Positions 47,212-60,561 of a stretch of 64,000 nucleotides of DNA are shown here, in pieces. Both the position numbers and the translations under genes were made by a program. The notes under the pieces are model-generated. The model was given only the letters and a program-made list of their open reading frames with translations, was not told where the DNA came from and did not search any database. The first letter of the stretch is position 1. Each line of letters opens with the position of its first letter. The stretch covers positions 371,530-435,529 of the forward strand of contig QKWP01000099.1 of assembly GCA_003550325.1 (NCBI GenBank), in the 5' to 3' direction. This DNA comes from Gigaspora rosea. Its lineage: Eukaryota > Glomeromycota > Glomeromycetes > Diversisporales > Gigasporaceae.

Positions 47212-47650
47212 CAGTACCGGATAGTGAAAACCATCCATTTTTTTGGCATTGTTTAAAGTCTAATAACTTCACAACAAGTAATTATTTTAAAAATCCCTCT
47301 TACAAATTTTTTATTTGTAACCTAAACTACAAATCTGTAAGACAGATTTTTGATATCTTGCTTTTTAAAGAAGTTATAAGGGTTTAAAGTTCAGCAACTT
47401 TAATAGTAAAGCAGAAATTTGGTGCAAGGCGATCAACCAATCAGATTAATGCAAATCACATGCTTGTAATTTGATTGGTTAATATTTATTATTAAAAATC
47501 CAAAATTTGGCGCTTATTATATAAAAAAAATTATTTTTATATTTTTGACCAATCAAAATTTTGTTACACAAAATTAGCCAATCAGAATTGTTATAAAATT
47601 CTCAAATTTGGCACCCTAAAAAAAATGGATGGTTTTTGCTGTCTGTACTG
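47212..47650. mobile_element. Tc1/mariner-type MITE (439 bp)
   Basis: The left end CAGTACCGGATAGTGAAAAC continues CATCCATTTTTTT, and the right end is its inverse (ATGGATGGTTTTTGCTGTCT, GTACTG). TA flanks both ends. The copies at 42530 and 9660 lack it. CCAATCA/TGATTGG blocks lie inside. Confidence 0.85.
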
Positions 47651-47652
47651 TA

Positions 47653-49531
47653 GATTAATATTCAATAACAAATAATAAAACATGTATCACTAATAAATAA
47701 AGGAACTATCAGTTATAATTCTGGTCAAAATTTGGTGATCTTTTGACCAAATGTTTAAATTAACTCCAATTTTGACTGAAATTATAACTGAATGGCTATG
47801 CAAATCAGATGATATGTAAAGAAATCAATACAAATTTTAGAATATTTTTTGTATTATATATATATATATATAGCTTTGATATAAAACAAGATCTATAGTA
47901 GAAAGGAAATTGAGTTTTTTATAATCTTTTAATTAAAGTATATACTAGCTTACAAACATCAATATTTTATTAGTAATATAATCAATAAGATTCAAAAATT
48001 TTAAGTGCAATATTATTCTTGTATAATGCATTTGTTTCTTCTGACACTACAAAATTTTAATCATAATTCAAGATAGTATTCTTGTAAAGTATACCTGCCA
48101 ATTTTTTTCTCATTTAATTCAAGATTATTGCTTCAAAACTTCAAATTTAGCGTGATTTTCTTGCAAAGTGCATCAACTAATGCTTTTTTCTTTTAATCTA
48201 TGATTATTATTTTAAAGTTCTAAAAAATATCAGGGTGGTGTTCTGCCAAGCACATCACTAATAGTTATCCTATAATTATTTAATTAATATTTAAAGAATT
48301 CAGCATGTTTTTAGAGCTGTTAATCAATCCGACTGGTCCATTCTGGTTAAAAGACTACTGATCTTTTAAAAATCTGAAGGACCGAATAGAAGCAAATAGA
48401 GCTAGATCAGATGGACAGATGATCAACATAACAATGATGAAATTAAGTTTATCACAACACATTTACTATAAAGCTCTTCAAATTTTTAATATTTACTTAT
48501 TTGATATAAGTGGTGCAATAGTGATTTATTAATTGACATGTACTAGGAACAGGAACAGAGTTTTCTGTAAGTGAAAGCAGAGAACATGATTTACCAAAAT
48601 GTTCAAAAATGTTTGTCCACAAAATTTTATATTTGGATGGTTGCCACAGTTGGCTATGATTTCTAAATATATAAACTCAGACAATTTCAGGTTTGCTTTT
48701 ATTGAAAAACCATTTAAAGTGTTACCTTATGACTAAATAGTGGTAAATTTTGGTTGCTTAGCCGCTTGTGTGTCAACATTTTTGCATTTAATAATTGGTG
48801 TTATGAAAGTGTAATCAGCGTAAGTGTAACCAATATGTAATCATATCATGTTTTGTGCAACTATTTGTTAATTAGTGATTGTCATTTCTATTTACATTAA
48901 TGTATATTATACCACAATTACATTAACATAGCAAAAACTTTATTATACCATTATAGTTCAATCAGTATTTTTGTTTATAATAATAAAACAATAAACATTT
49001 TTATTTAATTTATTAGATGACGGTATCAATGTTAGAAATCTGGTTTGAAATTTATGTTATTATCATTAGATATAACAATAAATCAGGTTTTATGATTATA
49101 AGTAATCAATAATCATATGAAAGTAAAAACCAGATATTTTCCAAATTTGACTATTAGTTGCAGGGTGAGTAATTGATTAACATAATTAATCATATAGATT
49201 GTAAAATTAGTATATAGTGAATAGAGATGCATGTACGAAAGGACAAGAAATAACAAGTTTAACAAACTTTATCAACCAAAATTGTAAAAAGTAATTACCG
49301 TAATAATATTTTCAGAGTGCTAAAACTAATGTAGCAATATGATCAAGTTATTATGCTTAAATGTTTTTGTTTGGTTATACAATCCGTATCATGATAGTAC
49401 CAAATCAACTTCAACCAAATACAGTATTGTTATATTGATTTGCATAGAAGAATCCAGTTTAATGTGCTGGGTCGCAAATGTATGTTTTATATTGAATATG
49501 GAACTATTTATTAATTTGATATATATTTATT
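47653..49531. other. Mostly non-coding DNA
   Basis: The first part, to about 48300, parallels 42550-43250. The remainder holds no convincing ORF. Confidence 0.65.
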
Positions 49532-49857
49532 GGATTTATTAATTTTGAGCACCATGCACAGCTGTGCACCTCATAAAAACAAATATAAACACTTATTAGG
49601 ACAGCTGTGCACCCATAGTAACAAATACAAACAATGTTTAGAATTAGAGTTAGGGTTAGGGTTGGGATTGGTTAGGAGTAGGATTAGAATTAAATTTAAA
49701 ATTTAAAAGTATTATCGTGAGAGGAGCATTTTTTGTTAAAAGTGCATCAGGGATTACCATAGTAAAATTTTGAGATTGCAATAGAGGTAATACTAGTAAA
49801 ATTTTAAAAACATAAAGGGGTGCACAGCTGTGCATGTGCACATCGTAAATAACCCCA
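49532..49857. mobile_element. hAT-type MITE, hairpin variant 1 (326 bp)
   Basis: The exact 8-bp duplication TATTTATT lies at 49524-49531 and 49858-49865. Subterminal palindromes TGCACAGCTGTGCA occur near both ends. The interior has TTAGGGTTAGGG-like text and TTACCATAGTAAAATTTTGA. Confidence 0.75.
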
Positions 49858-50425
49858 TATTTATTTATAAAAAAAAATTTTTTAAAAAAAAAAACTGGGG
49901 CCGCATCAAAAATTTTATTTTATGTTATGTAAACCACGAAATTTATTTTGTATGGCCTTAATAACAACCATAAAAGTTTTATTTGTAGCACATTTTATTT
50001 TTAATATAAATCTCATTGTACTACTAAAATCATATAATAAATGATCTATATTCATTCTACCCTTAAACTATACAATTTGGATTATATATACTATAATATT
50101 AAGTTTTAAAAATAAATCTATTATATATTTATTAAATATTTTTTTTATTAATTTACAAATTTATAAAAAATATTTAAAGTATAAGTTTTTAATTTATAAC
50201 TTTTTATTTATTATACAAACTATTTTTTTTATTCAATAAAAATGATTTTTATATTATTTTATATTAGAATATAATTTTTTAAAATTTTAAAAAAATTTAT
50301 TAGTATAATTTATAAATAAATACTTGTAAATATAACAAATATAGTAATTTTTTTATAAATATATATATATAGCAAGTTTATAAAATTAATAATTAATATA
50401 TTTTTAGACAATATAAATATAAAAT

Positions 50426-50789
50426 GAAAATAACTAATAATCACCTTAGGTGATTATCATCTGTGATCTACAATGCATAAAAAATAAACAAAACAAACAA
50501 CTTTTATTAAATAAAAATTAAAATCTCTTTAATATTAGGGTAAGAGTAAAGGTTAGAGATTAGAATAGGGCTTTGTAAATAGTAAAATTTAGCAAGGAAT
50601 TTTTTTTGTACATAAAAAAAAAGTAGTTTCATAGACAAAATTTTAGGTTAGAAGCAATTTTAGCAATTTTTTAAAAAATTTTTTGATTTGTTACACAAAA
50701 TTAATTTACATGTTACACCTGATCCTGAATTTTAATTGGCAAATTAACTACAGGTGATAATCACCTGTGGTGCAAATTAGTAATTTCCA
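50426..50789. mobile_element. hAT-type MITE, hairpin variant 2 (364 bp)
   Basis: The exact 8-bp duplication TATAAAAT lies at 50418-50425 and 50790-50797. Subterminal hairpins TCACCTTAGGTGA and ATAATCACCTGT. The interior blocks GCAAGGAATTTTTTTTGT and GTTACACCTGATCCTGAA are shared with 35080 and 60562. Confidence 0.8.
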
Positions 50790-50797
50790 TATAAAAT

Positions 50798-52169
50798 TTA
50801 TATTTAGAGTCATTATATAAATATATATATAGAGTGAGTTGGGACAAATTATTTTTAGTAAAATTTTTTAATTTTTAAATTAAAATATCTTAACGACTAT
50901 TTAATCAAACTTGTTAAAAATTTTTTATTTTAATCTAGGAATTATATAGAATTAAAATAAAAAATATTTAAAAAAAAATTATTAAATTTATTAAGATAGT
51001 TGTTAAGACATTTAAGCTTAAAGTTGTGAAAACTTTTACTTAGAAAAAATTTATCCCTTTTCTACTGACTCACACCATATATATATAAATTTTAAATTGT
51101 ATAAAAATTTTATAATTACTATCTTTTTTATATACTGTATAAGTATTATTATTACTATATAAAATTACTAATTTTTATATAGTAAGCTAATTTAATATTA
51201 ATTTTCTTTTTAATAACATTTTTTTACATAATAATTATAGTTGAAATTTTGCAGGTTAATAGACTAAGTCACACCAAGATGCTTGGATAGTAGTACAAGA
51301 AACTTAATTTTGATTAGTTAATTTATAAATATACAAAAATTTTAATTTTTTAATTTTTTTTAAAAAAAATTAACCAAATTTGAGATTTTTTAAACAATAT
51401 GTAATCAAAAATTAATCTAATTTTTTTTATAAATATGTTCTAAAAATGTTCAAATATTAAATATATTTATTTGATTGCAAGTTAATAAGTAAAATTTTTA
51501 ATAAAACATTTTAATTCAAATGTATCAGATTGGTGTATTATGTTTAATGAGATGACCAATATGTTAGTTATGTAGATCAATTGAATATTACTTTAAATTA
51601 TATTTAATTATAAGGAAAAGTGCGAAATTCTAAAATATTCAGATAAAAATTGTACTTATTTTTCGATTTTCTTTTGAATGAAGAATGTTCATTAGAACAA
51701 TCTCAAAGCTTCTATGTTTATTTTTTGCGAAAGATCTAAGTAAATTTCAACTTATGGCTTCGAGATGACTTTTTTTTAATCTAAATTAATAAAATTTAAA
51801 ATACTCTATATGCAAATGCTCAAAACTTATATATTGATAGAAAAGTTTCAAGCATGGCTTTATGCTTCAGTGTTTTATAAACAATTTGTGAATTTGATGC
51901 CTTGACAAGAAGTTGAATTGCTTTAAAATTTTATGTCAATATTAATAATATCGTATTGATATATTTTATTTGATTTTTTATTATAAAAATTGTTCATTGT
52001 TCATGTAACCTAAAAAATCCGTGATATAATACATGTCATAAGTTCGCTAGCATAGTTTTGATTACTTAGCTGATTTCGCACCCTAATAAAGTATGTGCAT
52101 GCCATGCGTACATATATAGCTTATAAATTTTAATATTATAACTAAACCTATTATAACCAAGAAATTTCC
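50798..52169. other. AT-rich DNA and 3' flank of kinase C
   Basis: From about 51165 it is collinear with 13251-14312. No gene is visible. Confidence 0.75.
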
Positions 52170-52204
52170 GTTCCTGGTTTTGGCGCAACGCGTTGCGCAG
52201 CTAC
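52170..52204 (+). repeat. Recurrent stem-loop repeat, copy in flank C
   Basis: GTTCCTGGTTTTGGCGCAAC, GCGTTGCGCAGCTAC. GCGCAACGCGTTGCGC is a perfect 16-bp palindrome. Confidence 0.85.
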
Positions 52205-52232
52205 CTTATTTGTTTTCCTTTATTTAATATAA

Positions 52233-52425
52233 TAAGATATCATGGCAAACATGCCTACAAAGTGATGCAAATATTCCCATCAATCTGAGAAAATATTTAC
52301 TATTAAAAATATATGGCACATATGCCATAAATGTTCGATCTATCATTTATGCAATTTATCCCACTTATGCCACTTCTCTCACATATGGCACATCCGGCAT
52401 ATCTGTCACAAATGGCAGATCTAAC
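52233..52425 (-). repeat. LTR remnant of the element-1 family
   Basis: Same truncated remnant as 14375-14575, beginning CATGGCAAACATGCCTACAA. Confidence 0.6.
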
Positions 52426-52741
52426 AGATTCGCCGCGCAATCCCGAAATCTATAATAACAGAGGCAAGATCAGCAGGGTAACAACGTCAGTCTTACTAAA
52501 TATGCATATTGACTAAAAACAGATGACGACGAGGATAGAATAATAAAAAAGAAAATCAGTGCGACTATGCCACGTCACAACGTACATAAATTCAATACGA
52601 TTTATGGCTAAGAGAGATGCGCTCTTGTTTTTATTAAAGCTAAAATTACTTATTAAAATCCCATAAATAATGCTTAATTTCTTAATAAATATATAATAAA
52701 TCCATATAATAAGCTTATATTTATCGTTTAAGCATAATTTG

Positions 52742-54727
52742 TTAACTATCATCCAGAACTTCTATATTAGCAGTTTTAGAAACATATATATTCGATAACC
52801 TCACGCTAATTTCTGATATATTATATGGCTTGCTTGTATATATATTGTTGATTTTTTCAGTAACCATAGGTAAATTTTTACTGATCTCATCATTTTCTAA
52901 GAATTGCTTTTTAATTCTACTTTCACTCTCATTTTCGATAATATCCAACCATTCATTTAGTATAGTAATGATTTCACTAATATTAGGCCGTTTTTCTGGA
53001 TCTGAATTCATGCATTGATTTGCCAACTCAACATAGCAATCAGGAGTATGATGTGCAAGTTTTGGTCGTAATCCATTGCAAACCATAACTGCTAGATCAA
53101 TATCAAATTTATGATTATTAAAAGACCTTTTTCCAGTTGTCATCTCGACCATAATAATTCCAAATGAATAAATATCTGATGCTTTTGTGTATGGGTTTTT
53201 TTGAAAGAGTTCTGGTGCGATATAAGGTAAAACTCCATGAATACGTTCCTCTTGTTCTTTTTCGTCGAGTGGTTTTGATAAACCTAGATCAGTAATGTAT
53301 GCTTCATAATTTTCCTTTAGCAAGATATTTCCAAGATGTAAATCTCGATGTAAATATCCTCTAGAATGAATATGACCAAGGTTAGACGCAATATCATAAA
53401 GTATCTCTAATTTAAGTTTCCATTCAAATTTAAAGATATCAGTAAGGTTTTTACTTAATGATCCATATTTTGCATAACTAAGTACTAATATATAGTCATT
53501 TGTTTTTTCGTCTCTAGATATTCCCAAATATTGTCCTAAACTATGACAAGCTTTTAACTAAAAAAAATAAAATAAAATAATTTGAATTTATTTGAAATAT
53601 TCGAAATTAAAAAAAAATAAATTTTAAATTTTTTTTAAAAAATGGTTCTTTATTTTTATTAGAATACTTTAAATCTTAATGTATTGTTCATATGACCCAT
53701 ATTGGTTCAGATATTTTGTTTTAAAAACAGTAGAGAACGCTCCTTTGCCTATCTCTTCAATATTTTCAAATTTATCATATGGTATCCAATGAAAAAATTC
53801 ATTTTTTTCTGTAGCTGTATTTTGTTCCGTAATAGCTGATTTTAAATACCATTCAAAAGCGATATCAATATTCTTTTCAACAACAATTCCTTGCCGATAA
53901 AATCCACCAACATTATACATTCCATCAGCATACCCCATTTCTGCTGATTTTTTATAATATTCAAAAGCTTTCTTTTTGTCCTTTTCAACACCAGTTCCAT
54001 TTTCGTAACAAATTCCAACATTACACATTGCGACTTCGTTCCCCATTTCTGTAGCTTTTTGATAATATATGAATCCCTTATGTTTATCCATATCCACTCC
54101 AATTCCATATTGATAACAATATCCAACACCAATTATTCCACAAGCGTCCCCCATCACTACAGATTTTTGATAATAAATGAATGCTTTGTGTTTATCTTTT
54201 TCAACTCCAACTCCATAATGATAACATTTGCCCAGTGAATATATTCCTCTAATGTTCCCCATCTCGGCTGATTTTTGGTAATAAATGAATGCTCTATGTT
54301 CATCTTTTTCAATTCCAATTCCTTTTTCATAACATACACCGACAAAAAATATTCCGTAAGAATCATCCATCTCTGCCAACTTTAGATAATAATTGAATGC
54401 TTTACGTTCATCCTTTGCAACCCATTTTCCATAACGATAACAACTTGCAAGAATTATTTGAACAATAGAGTTGATTTGGTTATCTAAGCAAAAATTGATA
54501 ATATTAACTGAATTTTGCTTATTTTTTATTAGAAATTGTTCTAATTTATCAAGAATTAATTGATAATTAGTGGTTTTCGATAATTCTTCAATATATAGAT
54601 TACACATTTCATTAACAATTTCGATTAGAAAATCTTGTGAAAAATTCTGTAAACTATCTTCTAAATTCAATTGGACATCATTTATTTTTTCTGGTTGCTT
54701 TACAAGTAGGTTATTGGAATTCGACAT
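52742..54727 (-). pseudogene. Sel1-repeat/TKL kinase pseudogene C
   Basis: The longest open frame of the set: ATG at 54725-54727, 352 codons to 53669. It covers the N-terminal helical region, about seven Sel1 repeats (54390-53870) and the start of the kinase (EEIGKGAFSTVFKTKYLNQY). There the copy is damaged: the VAIK strand is altered, a stop follows IKI, and the GTATTT splice donor present in A and B is replaced by A-rich sequence. The second exon (53527-52742, MGISRDEKTNDYILV to EVLDDS) is intact with HRDLHLGN, DLGLSKP, APE. The first exon could still make a Sel1-only protein. Confidence 0.85.
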
Positions 54728-54902
54728 TTTGGTGCAAGAAAACTATATTGCATATCGATGCATCAAATTTATCGGCGTTAGTATAGTATTACATTACACA
54801 ACATACATTTATTTTTAGATCCAATTTTTTTTTATAATAGGACTTTCGTGTGATTTCACATGATTGGCTAAATTACTAAATGGTTGGTCATCACATGCGT
54901 GT
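54728..54902. other. Upstream of kinase C
   Basis: Parallel to the DNA upstream of A (TTCACATGATTGGCT). The match is interrupted at 54899 by the solo LTR candidate. Confidence 0.7.
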
Positions 54903-55589
54903 TGTAACTATCGAAGTGTATATAATTATTTATTTATATCACTAATCCACAAAGGATAGTTAATAAAATTAGAAATTAAAGATAAGTATATACGTGGATT
55001 TAGTAAATGGTTTTATATTTAATATGAAAACTTATTAATTTACTTCTTTTATTAGATTCGGATTTTTATAAGTAAGAGATCTCTTATAATATTACTACAG
55101 TATAAGGAAACGATATTTAACATATAAGAGAATCGGATTTTTATTAAGATAAGTAAAACTACAAATACAATTGTATAAATAATACTAACTAATACTAATA
55201 CTATATTATTATGGCTATTCAATAAATCACTACAAGGGACATCAAAGGGTATTATTTACTAATTCTATGTGTAATTCAACTTATCCTCCAAAACGTACCA
55301 GGAAGGTATCCTTTTATAGTTTTTCTATTACTTTGATAGTTAGATACTTTTCTACGGTAGTTATTAACTCTTGTCGTTAGTTCTTTACTTTTCCTAGTAG
55401 TTACTAACTATCGATTACCAGTCCCATTAGTTAATAACTTTTAATAACCAGTCCCGATAGTTCGTAACTAATGGCCGATCCCCAAACCCACATAGCCGAT
55501 GTGGCTTACCGATCTCGTAATACAAGAAAATAAAAGAAGAAATATAATAAAAAAAAGAAATTTAATATCTTTCCGTATTAGGCATAACA
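54903..55589. mobile_element. Probable solo LTR (687 bp)
   Basis: Starts TGTAACTATCGAAGTG and ends TTAGGCATAACA, flanked by GTGT on both sides (54899-54902, 55590-55593). Kinase A's upstream region lacks it. TG...CA ends with a 4-bp duplication fit an LTR. It is unrelated to the LTRs of elements 1 and 2. No internal domain is visible. Confidence 0.6.
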
Positions 55590-55593
55590 GTGT

Positions 55594-55929
55594 CTTTGAA
55601 ATTTCCCAAATTTAATTTACAAATTACAAATAAAAATTTAAAATTTCCAAGATTTTTCTATTTTTTCCACTTTCTGCAAATTACAAATAAAAATTTAAAA
55701 TTTCCAAGATTTTTCTATTTTTTCAACTTTCCTGAGACTATATATAATAAAGCACGAGAGATGGTCAATTTTACTGACGAATAATTCTGGAATCTCGAGC
55801 TTTCTTTCAAGTTATAAAAAATAAATAATAAAAACGACAAAAATATCTTTTTATAATCATAATTGGATAATATAAAACTGGGTTTTCACTATCTATATTT
55901 CTTTGAAGCTTTAACAGAATAATATTAGA

Positions 55930-55981
<52 letters not shown>

Positions 55982-58500
55982 ATGAAGAACCTTTTTTGAA
56001 ACTGAACTGTAAGCATTCGGTTACAATAAAGTACAATAAACGTATATATAGACTAATATTTCACAGTAGTATAAAATCCATTTGAATATTGGATTATATT
56101 GATAGTTTTTTTTACTAGGTAAAAACACAATATTTTTTTTTAGTTTTATTCACTTAATATTTACCAACCTTATGCGAAAGTGCAATATCATTTAATATCT
56201 TGATCGTATTAATATTGAAGCTATTTTTGAATTATACAGAATAATAGAATTCGAAAGTATCAATGAATTTTGAAAAACAATGCGCAATATTAGAATTTTA
56301 ATAATATTAGAACCGGATATAAAAATTAACTGATGTATTTTAGGATCATAGGCTTTTATTATGTTATTAAATTCTAAATTCCCGATTTCCAGATTTTTAG
56401 TGGTGTGTAGTTTTGGAAATCTGCCTATCACATTTATACAATTAAAGCACTATTTCAAAAATCAAAAATACATGTAATATATACAATAAAATAAGAATAA
56501 TCGTATAGACAGCTTTATTAGGGTTGTAGGGCTCTGTTTTATTAAATGCATTTTTAGCCGCTATTTTTTTAAAAAATTAACATAATAGCGACTTCTACAT
56601 ATTGTAATTACTCAAGAGCAATATTGACAATAGATCCAATAGAGAAATTCATTTCTTTTTTCTCAAATGATAAAATTGTCAACACCAACATTAAACTTCG
56701 TTAAACATTTGCTTTTTTTTGGAGTTACAGAATTTGTCTTATTTCAAGTTAAAAGATCCTATTTCTGTTTAAATTCGGAATCCGAAAATTAATTTTCGTA
56801 ACCGGTGATAAAATTAGCTTATTTTGATAAACATTATCATAGACAATTTTGCAAGTGTATTTTTTAAATAAATAGGATTTGTACGTCACTTCTTTTTAAA
56901 TAAATATGTTGATGTTTCAAAGTTAACAAAAAGTGACGTATTTAAAAATAAATAGGATTTTTTCAATCCATTTTTACCGTGTTGAATTATTAACTCTGAA
57001 ATCCCCAGCAATTTATTTTGGCCCGTAACATTTCACCGAGTTACTTTTTGATCTATATCGCCTATATCTATAAATAGTAAATCCTTTCAATTGCAATAAA
57101 TTGCAGCTATATAATATAATAAGTTAGTGCAGTGCAGGTAGCACCATATTATTCGACATAATTTATATTTAATTGTAACAAACTATCAAACTATTTATAA
57201 CTTTGATTGTAAATGTTGTTTGAAATACTAATGTTTGTTTTATTATATTATAAAAATTTTTTTGTTAAATAAACGTTAATTTTGAATTAATAATTACCAA
57301 CAAAAATGAAATTAGTAAGGTATACTGCATTGTGAAAATATCCAATTGAACGAATTGTGTAGTAAATCTATATTTAATTTCCCCAAGCTGTGATGCGATT
57401 AGATGTATGAAATCCCGTCTCTTAAAAAAAAAAAAAAAAAAATATATATAAAAAAAAAAAATTACTAATGTTTTTATTTACAAAGAGTGCGAAAGTATTA
57501 TTTGTGCCCACCTCCATAATCAAAAATAATCAAAAACATTAACGAAATTAAGAAAAAAAATCAAAATATTTGTAATTGTAAAAGAAAGCAAAGTAATATT
57601 TATACACCTCCAGAATTCTTTTGCAGTAAAAAATAAATCGAAAATAAATCAAAAATATTTACAAAAATAAGAAGAAGTTAAAAATATTTTGTTTGCAAAA
57701 TGAAGCAAATTATTATTTATGCCCTCCAGTGTTCTTTTTGCTAATAAAAATAAATTGAAAATATCAAAAATATTAGCGAAAATAAGAATATATATACTGT
57801 ATATATTTGTTTATTTATACACTACAAAGTTCTTTTTCTAGCAAAAATAAATCGGAATAATCGAAATATTAATAAAAATAGGTGCTTCGATTTGTTCAGT
57901 TTTTTATTTTCAAGAGATTAAATTTGCTTAAAAACCTAGGTTTACAAACTTCTACTTCAAAAAATAATTGACAACACTTAAAACGTTTCAAAATCATTTT
58001 ATTGATACTGATACAATCAAAATTCGATAAAATTATTAATTGTTTGCAAATTCAAAGAAACAATGTTAGTATTAAACGTAAAAATTATTAAAAAAATTTT
58101 TAATCAAAAATAATTGAAATTTTTAGTCGCTATAAACATGAACAGTGATATAATTTGTCTCTACAATGAGAACTTGAGGAAAATTAGTAAATCCGCTGAT
58201 AAGTTATTATGATACATGTTAAATTATTAAATAAGAGACTATATGAAAAATGACTTGTCAACTTAGTCAGCACACATAAAAATTAATGAGTAATAAGTAC
58301 TGTATAAATACTTTGATCGCTCTATTTAATTAATCGATTTGAATAAGGGGTAAACTGAAAATAAATGGACTTTGATAGTAATTTAATTTTTCACATTTAT
58401 AGGTTGTTAAAACATAGAGCTAATTCTTAAAAAAATATATTAACTGGCTTTTAATAAAGAATTGCTTAAATATAGTACTAGAACATTTAAACCTTGGTAT
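55594..58500. other. Duplicated upstream region of kinase C, non-coding
   Basis: Parallel to 17060-20000. Contains a 45-bp direct repeat (AAATTACAAATAAAAATTTA near 55618 and 55677), a 51-base T run near 55928-55978 and an A run near 57424. No gene is visible. Confidence 0.8.
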
Positions 58501-59945
58501 GCTTTAATATAAAAATTTAACTTATGTGAGGTTTATCGATCAATGTCATTATACTTGAATATTTGCCATCAAAAAAGTAGCTAACTTTCGAAATTTATTA
58601 ATAAGCAAAGAATGCGTACCGGTAATGGTTTTTTAACGCCCTTAAACAACTCTCCTAATATCATGAAACGTGAATTTGCCAAATTTGCTTCTGTTATTTG
58701 ATTATCTAATATTTATAAACTATTTTGAGCTGAAAAATAGCTAAAAAAAGTCAATCAACTGTATCATGAATTTGAAATGTTTAGTATAATGATCTCAAGT
58801 TCAAGAACAGCGCAAGAACAGTGCAAGAGCAATAACAAGAATAATTGTTCCGCAATAGATAAAAAGGAAACATAAGTTTAATAAAAAAAAAAAATAGTGA
58901 ACATATTAGCAAATACAGTATTAAGAAAATTTACATTACATTAAAGATTAAGATGATTGATTTCTATATTTTCCAGTTTTCGCAAATTTTGCCGCTCAGA
59001 TTATTTTATAATCCCCAATTTTCTCAGCGATTGTAGTTCGTAGTTTTATGTCGATCTACCAACCAATAAAATCATGTTTATGCCCAAAATGTGATCATGT
59101 GCCAAAACTAATACATCAGGTTATTGTGCTTTAACGCTTTTAGTTAGTTAAGCTAATACAGTATATCTATCGTTTTACTTATTTGCGCGCCAAAAAAATG
59201 AAATCCAATTTTGTAATAAACTAAGTTCGTGAGATAAAATTTAGGGTAAGAGCTTAATGTTAGAAGTTATAGAAACATGTTAACATTCGTTATATGTAAA
59301 ACTTCATTCCTGAAATTTTTTATTAGTGCTCCAAGGTCGATTTAAATACTAGTTTTTGCTTATTTTTGTTTTTTTTTCTCCTTTCGTGCTGGTCCTGAAT
59401 AGTCAAAATTTGCACTCTCCGATTGGTTATTTCTCCTCAAGAGTTTGCATTACCCGCGCAAATAAGTGGATGAATATATTGATGGGCAAGTTATGTCAAG
59501 AATTTCATCAAATTCAAATTCATTGACAATTGTTTAATCACGATAGTGCCAAATCAACCTTAACCACATACAGTAATGTGTGTCGATTTTGCAACAAAAT
59601 TTTTTACCGTTGCGGTAAATCATGGTAATTGTCCGAAGCGAAGTGACGGATCTATACTTCCTATGCGCTTTGATAACTGAAATTGGGAGTTTGATGCATT
59701 TATGATGGAAATATCAAGACCGTAGTTTCGGCATTTTCCGTCCGTAGCGTTCTGAAAAATTTGATCTGCGACATACAAAACAATAATCAGATTTGTCAGA
59801 GGCCATTAGTCGAGCACTTGGATCAGTATTTTATGCTTCAGACATAAAGACAAAAGACATATCATATTTATACTTGTTACATTAATGCGTTTCTTAGTGA
59901 ACTTGTTTGCCAAATCTACTACTTTTACTTGTTCTAACAAGTTAT
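58501..59945. other. AT-rich DNA, nothing recognised
   Basis: No ORF stands out. About 59530-59600 resembles 49370-49450 (GATAGTGCCAAATCAACCTT). Confidence 0.55.
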
Positions 59946-60060
59946 CAAGTTCGATAAATTGAACTAATTAGATAAATTCGACTAATTATACAAATTCGCT
60001 AATGAAACAAATTCGATTAATTAAACAAATTCGATTAATTAGATAAATCGAACTAATCGA
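59946..60060. repeat. 18-bp tandem repeat, about 6 loose copies
   Basis: The unit AAATTCGATTAATTAAAC varies between copies. Confidence 0.75.
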
Positions 60061-60561
60061 AATTATCCGACTTATCAAACCTTCGAACTGTGAAGCAGGT
60101 AATGATTGTCATTCTTTTACTATAGTACTATATTCTACGGGTATTTCAACTACGTCAAGTCTTACTAAATATATATATTGACTAAAAATAAATGATTGAA
60201 ATGTAAACAAGAATAGAATAATAATAAAAAATAAAACTCGGCGTGACTATACCACGTCCTCAACGTACATAAATTCAATACGATTTATGGCTAGCAGATA
60301 AGTTCTTATTTAAAGCCAATTTCTTTTAAAATTCCATATAATAAAGTTTAAATTTCTTAATAGATTTATAATAAACTCCATATAATAAGTTTATGTTTAT
60401 CATTTAAATATAATTAATTCGCTAAAATTATCTGGAAACTTCTATATCACCAGCAGTTTTAGAAATAGATATTTTCGATTACTTCACGCTAATTTCTGAA
60501 ATATTATGGTTTGCTTGTATATATATCAGTTATTTTTTCGGTAACCATAGGTAAATTTTTA

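Noticed and set aside
49640..49680. Telomere-like TTAGGGTTAGGG text
   Set aside because: Only about two clean units, located inside the 49532-49857 MITE. Similar short text occurs in sister copies, so it is element sequence rather than an interstitial telomere.
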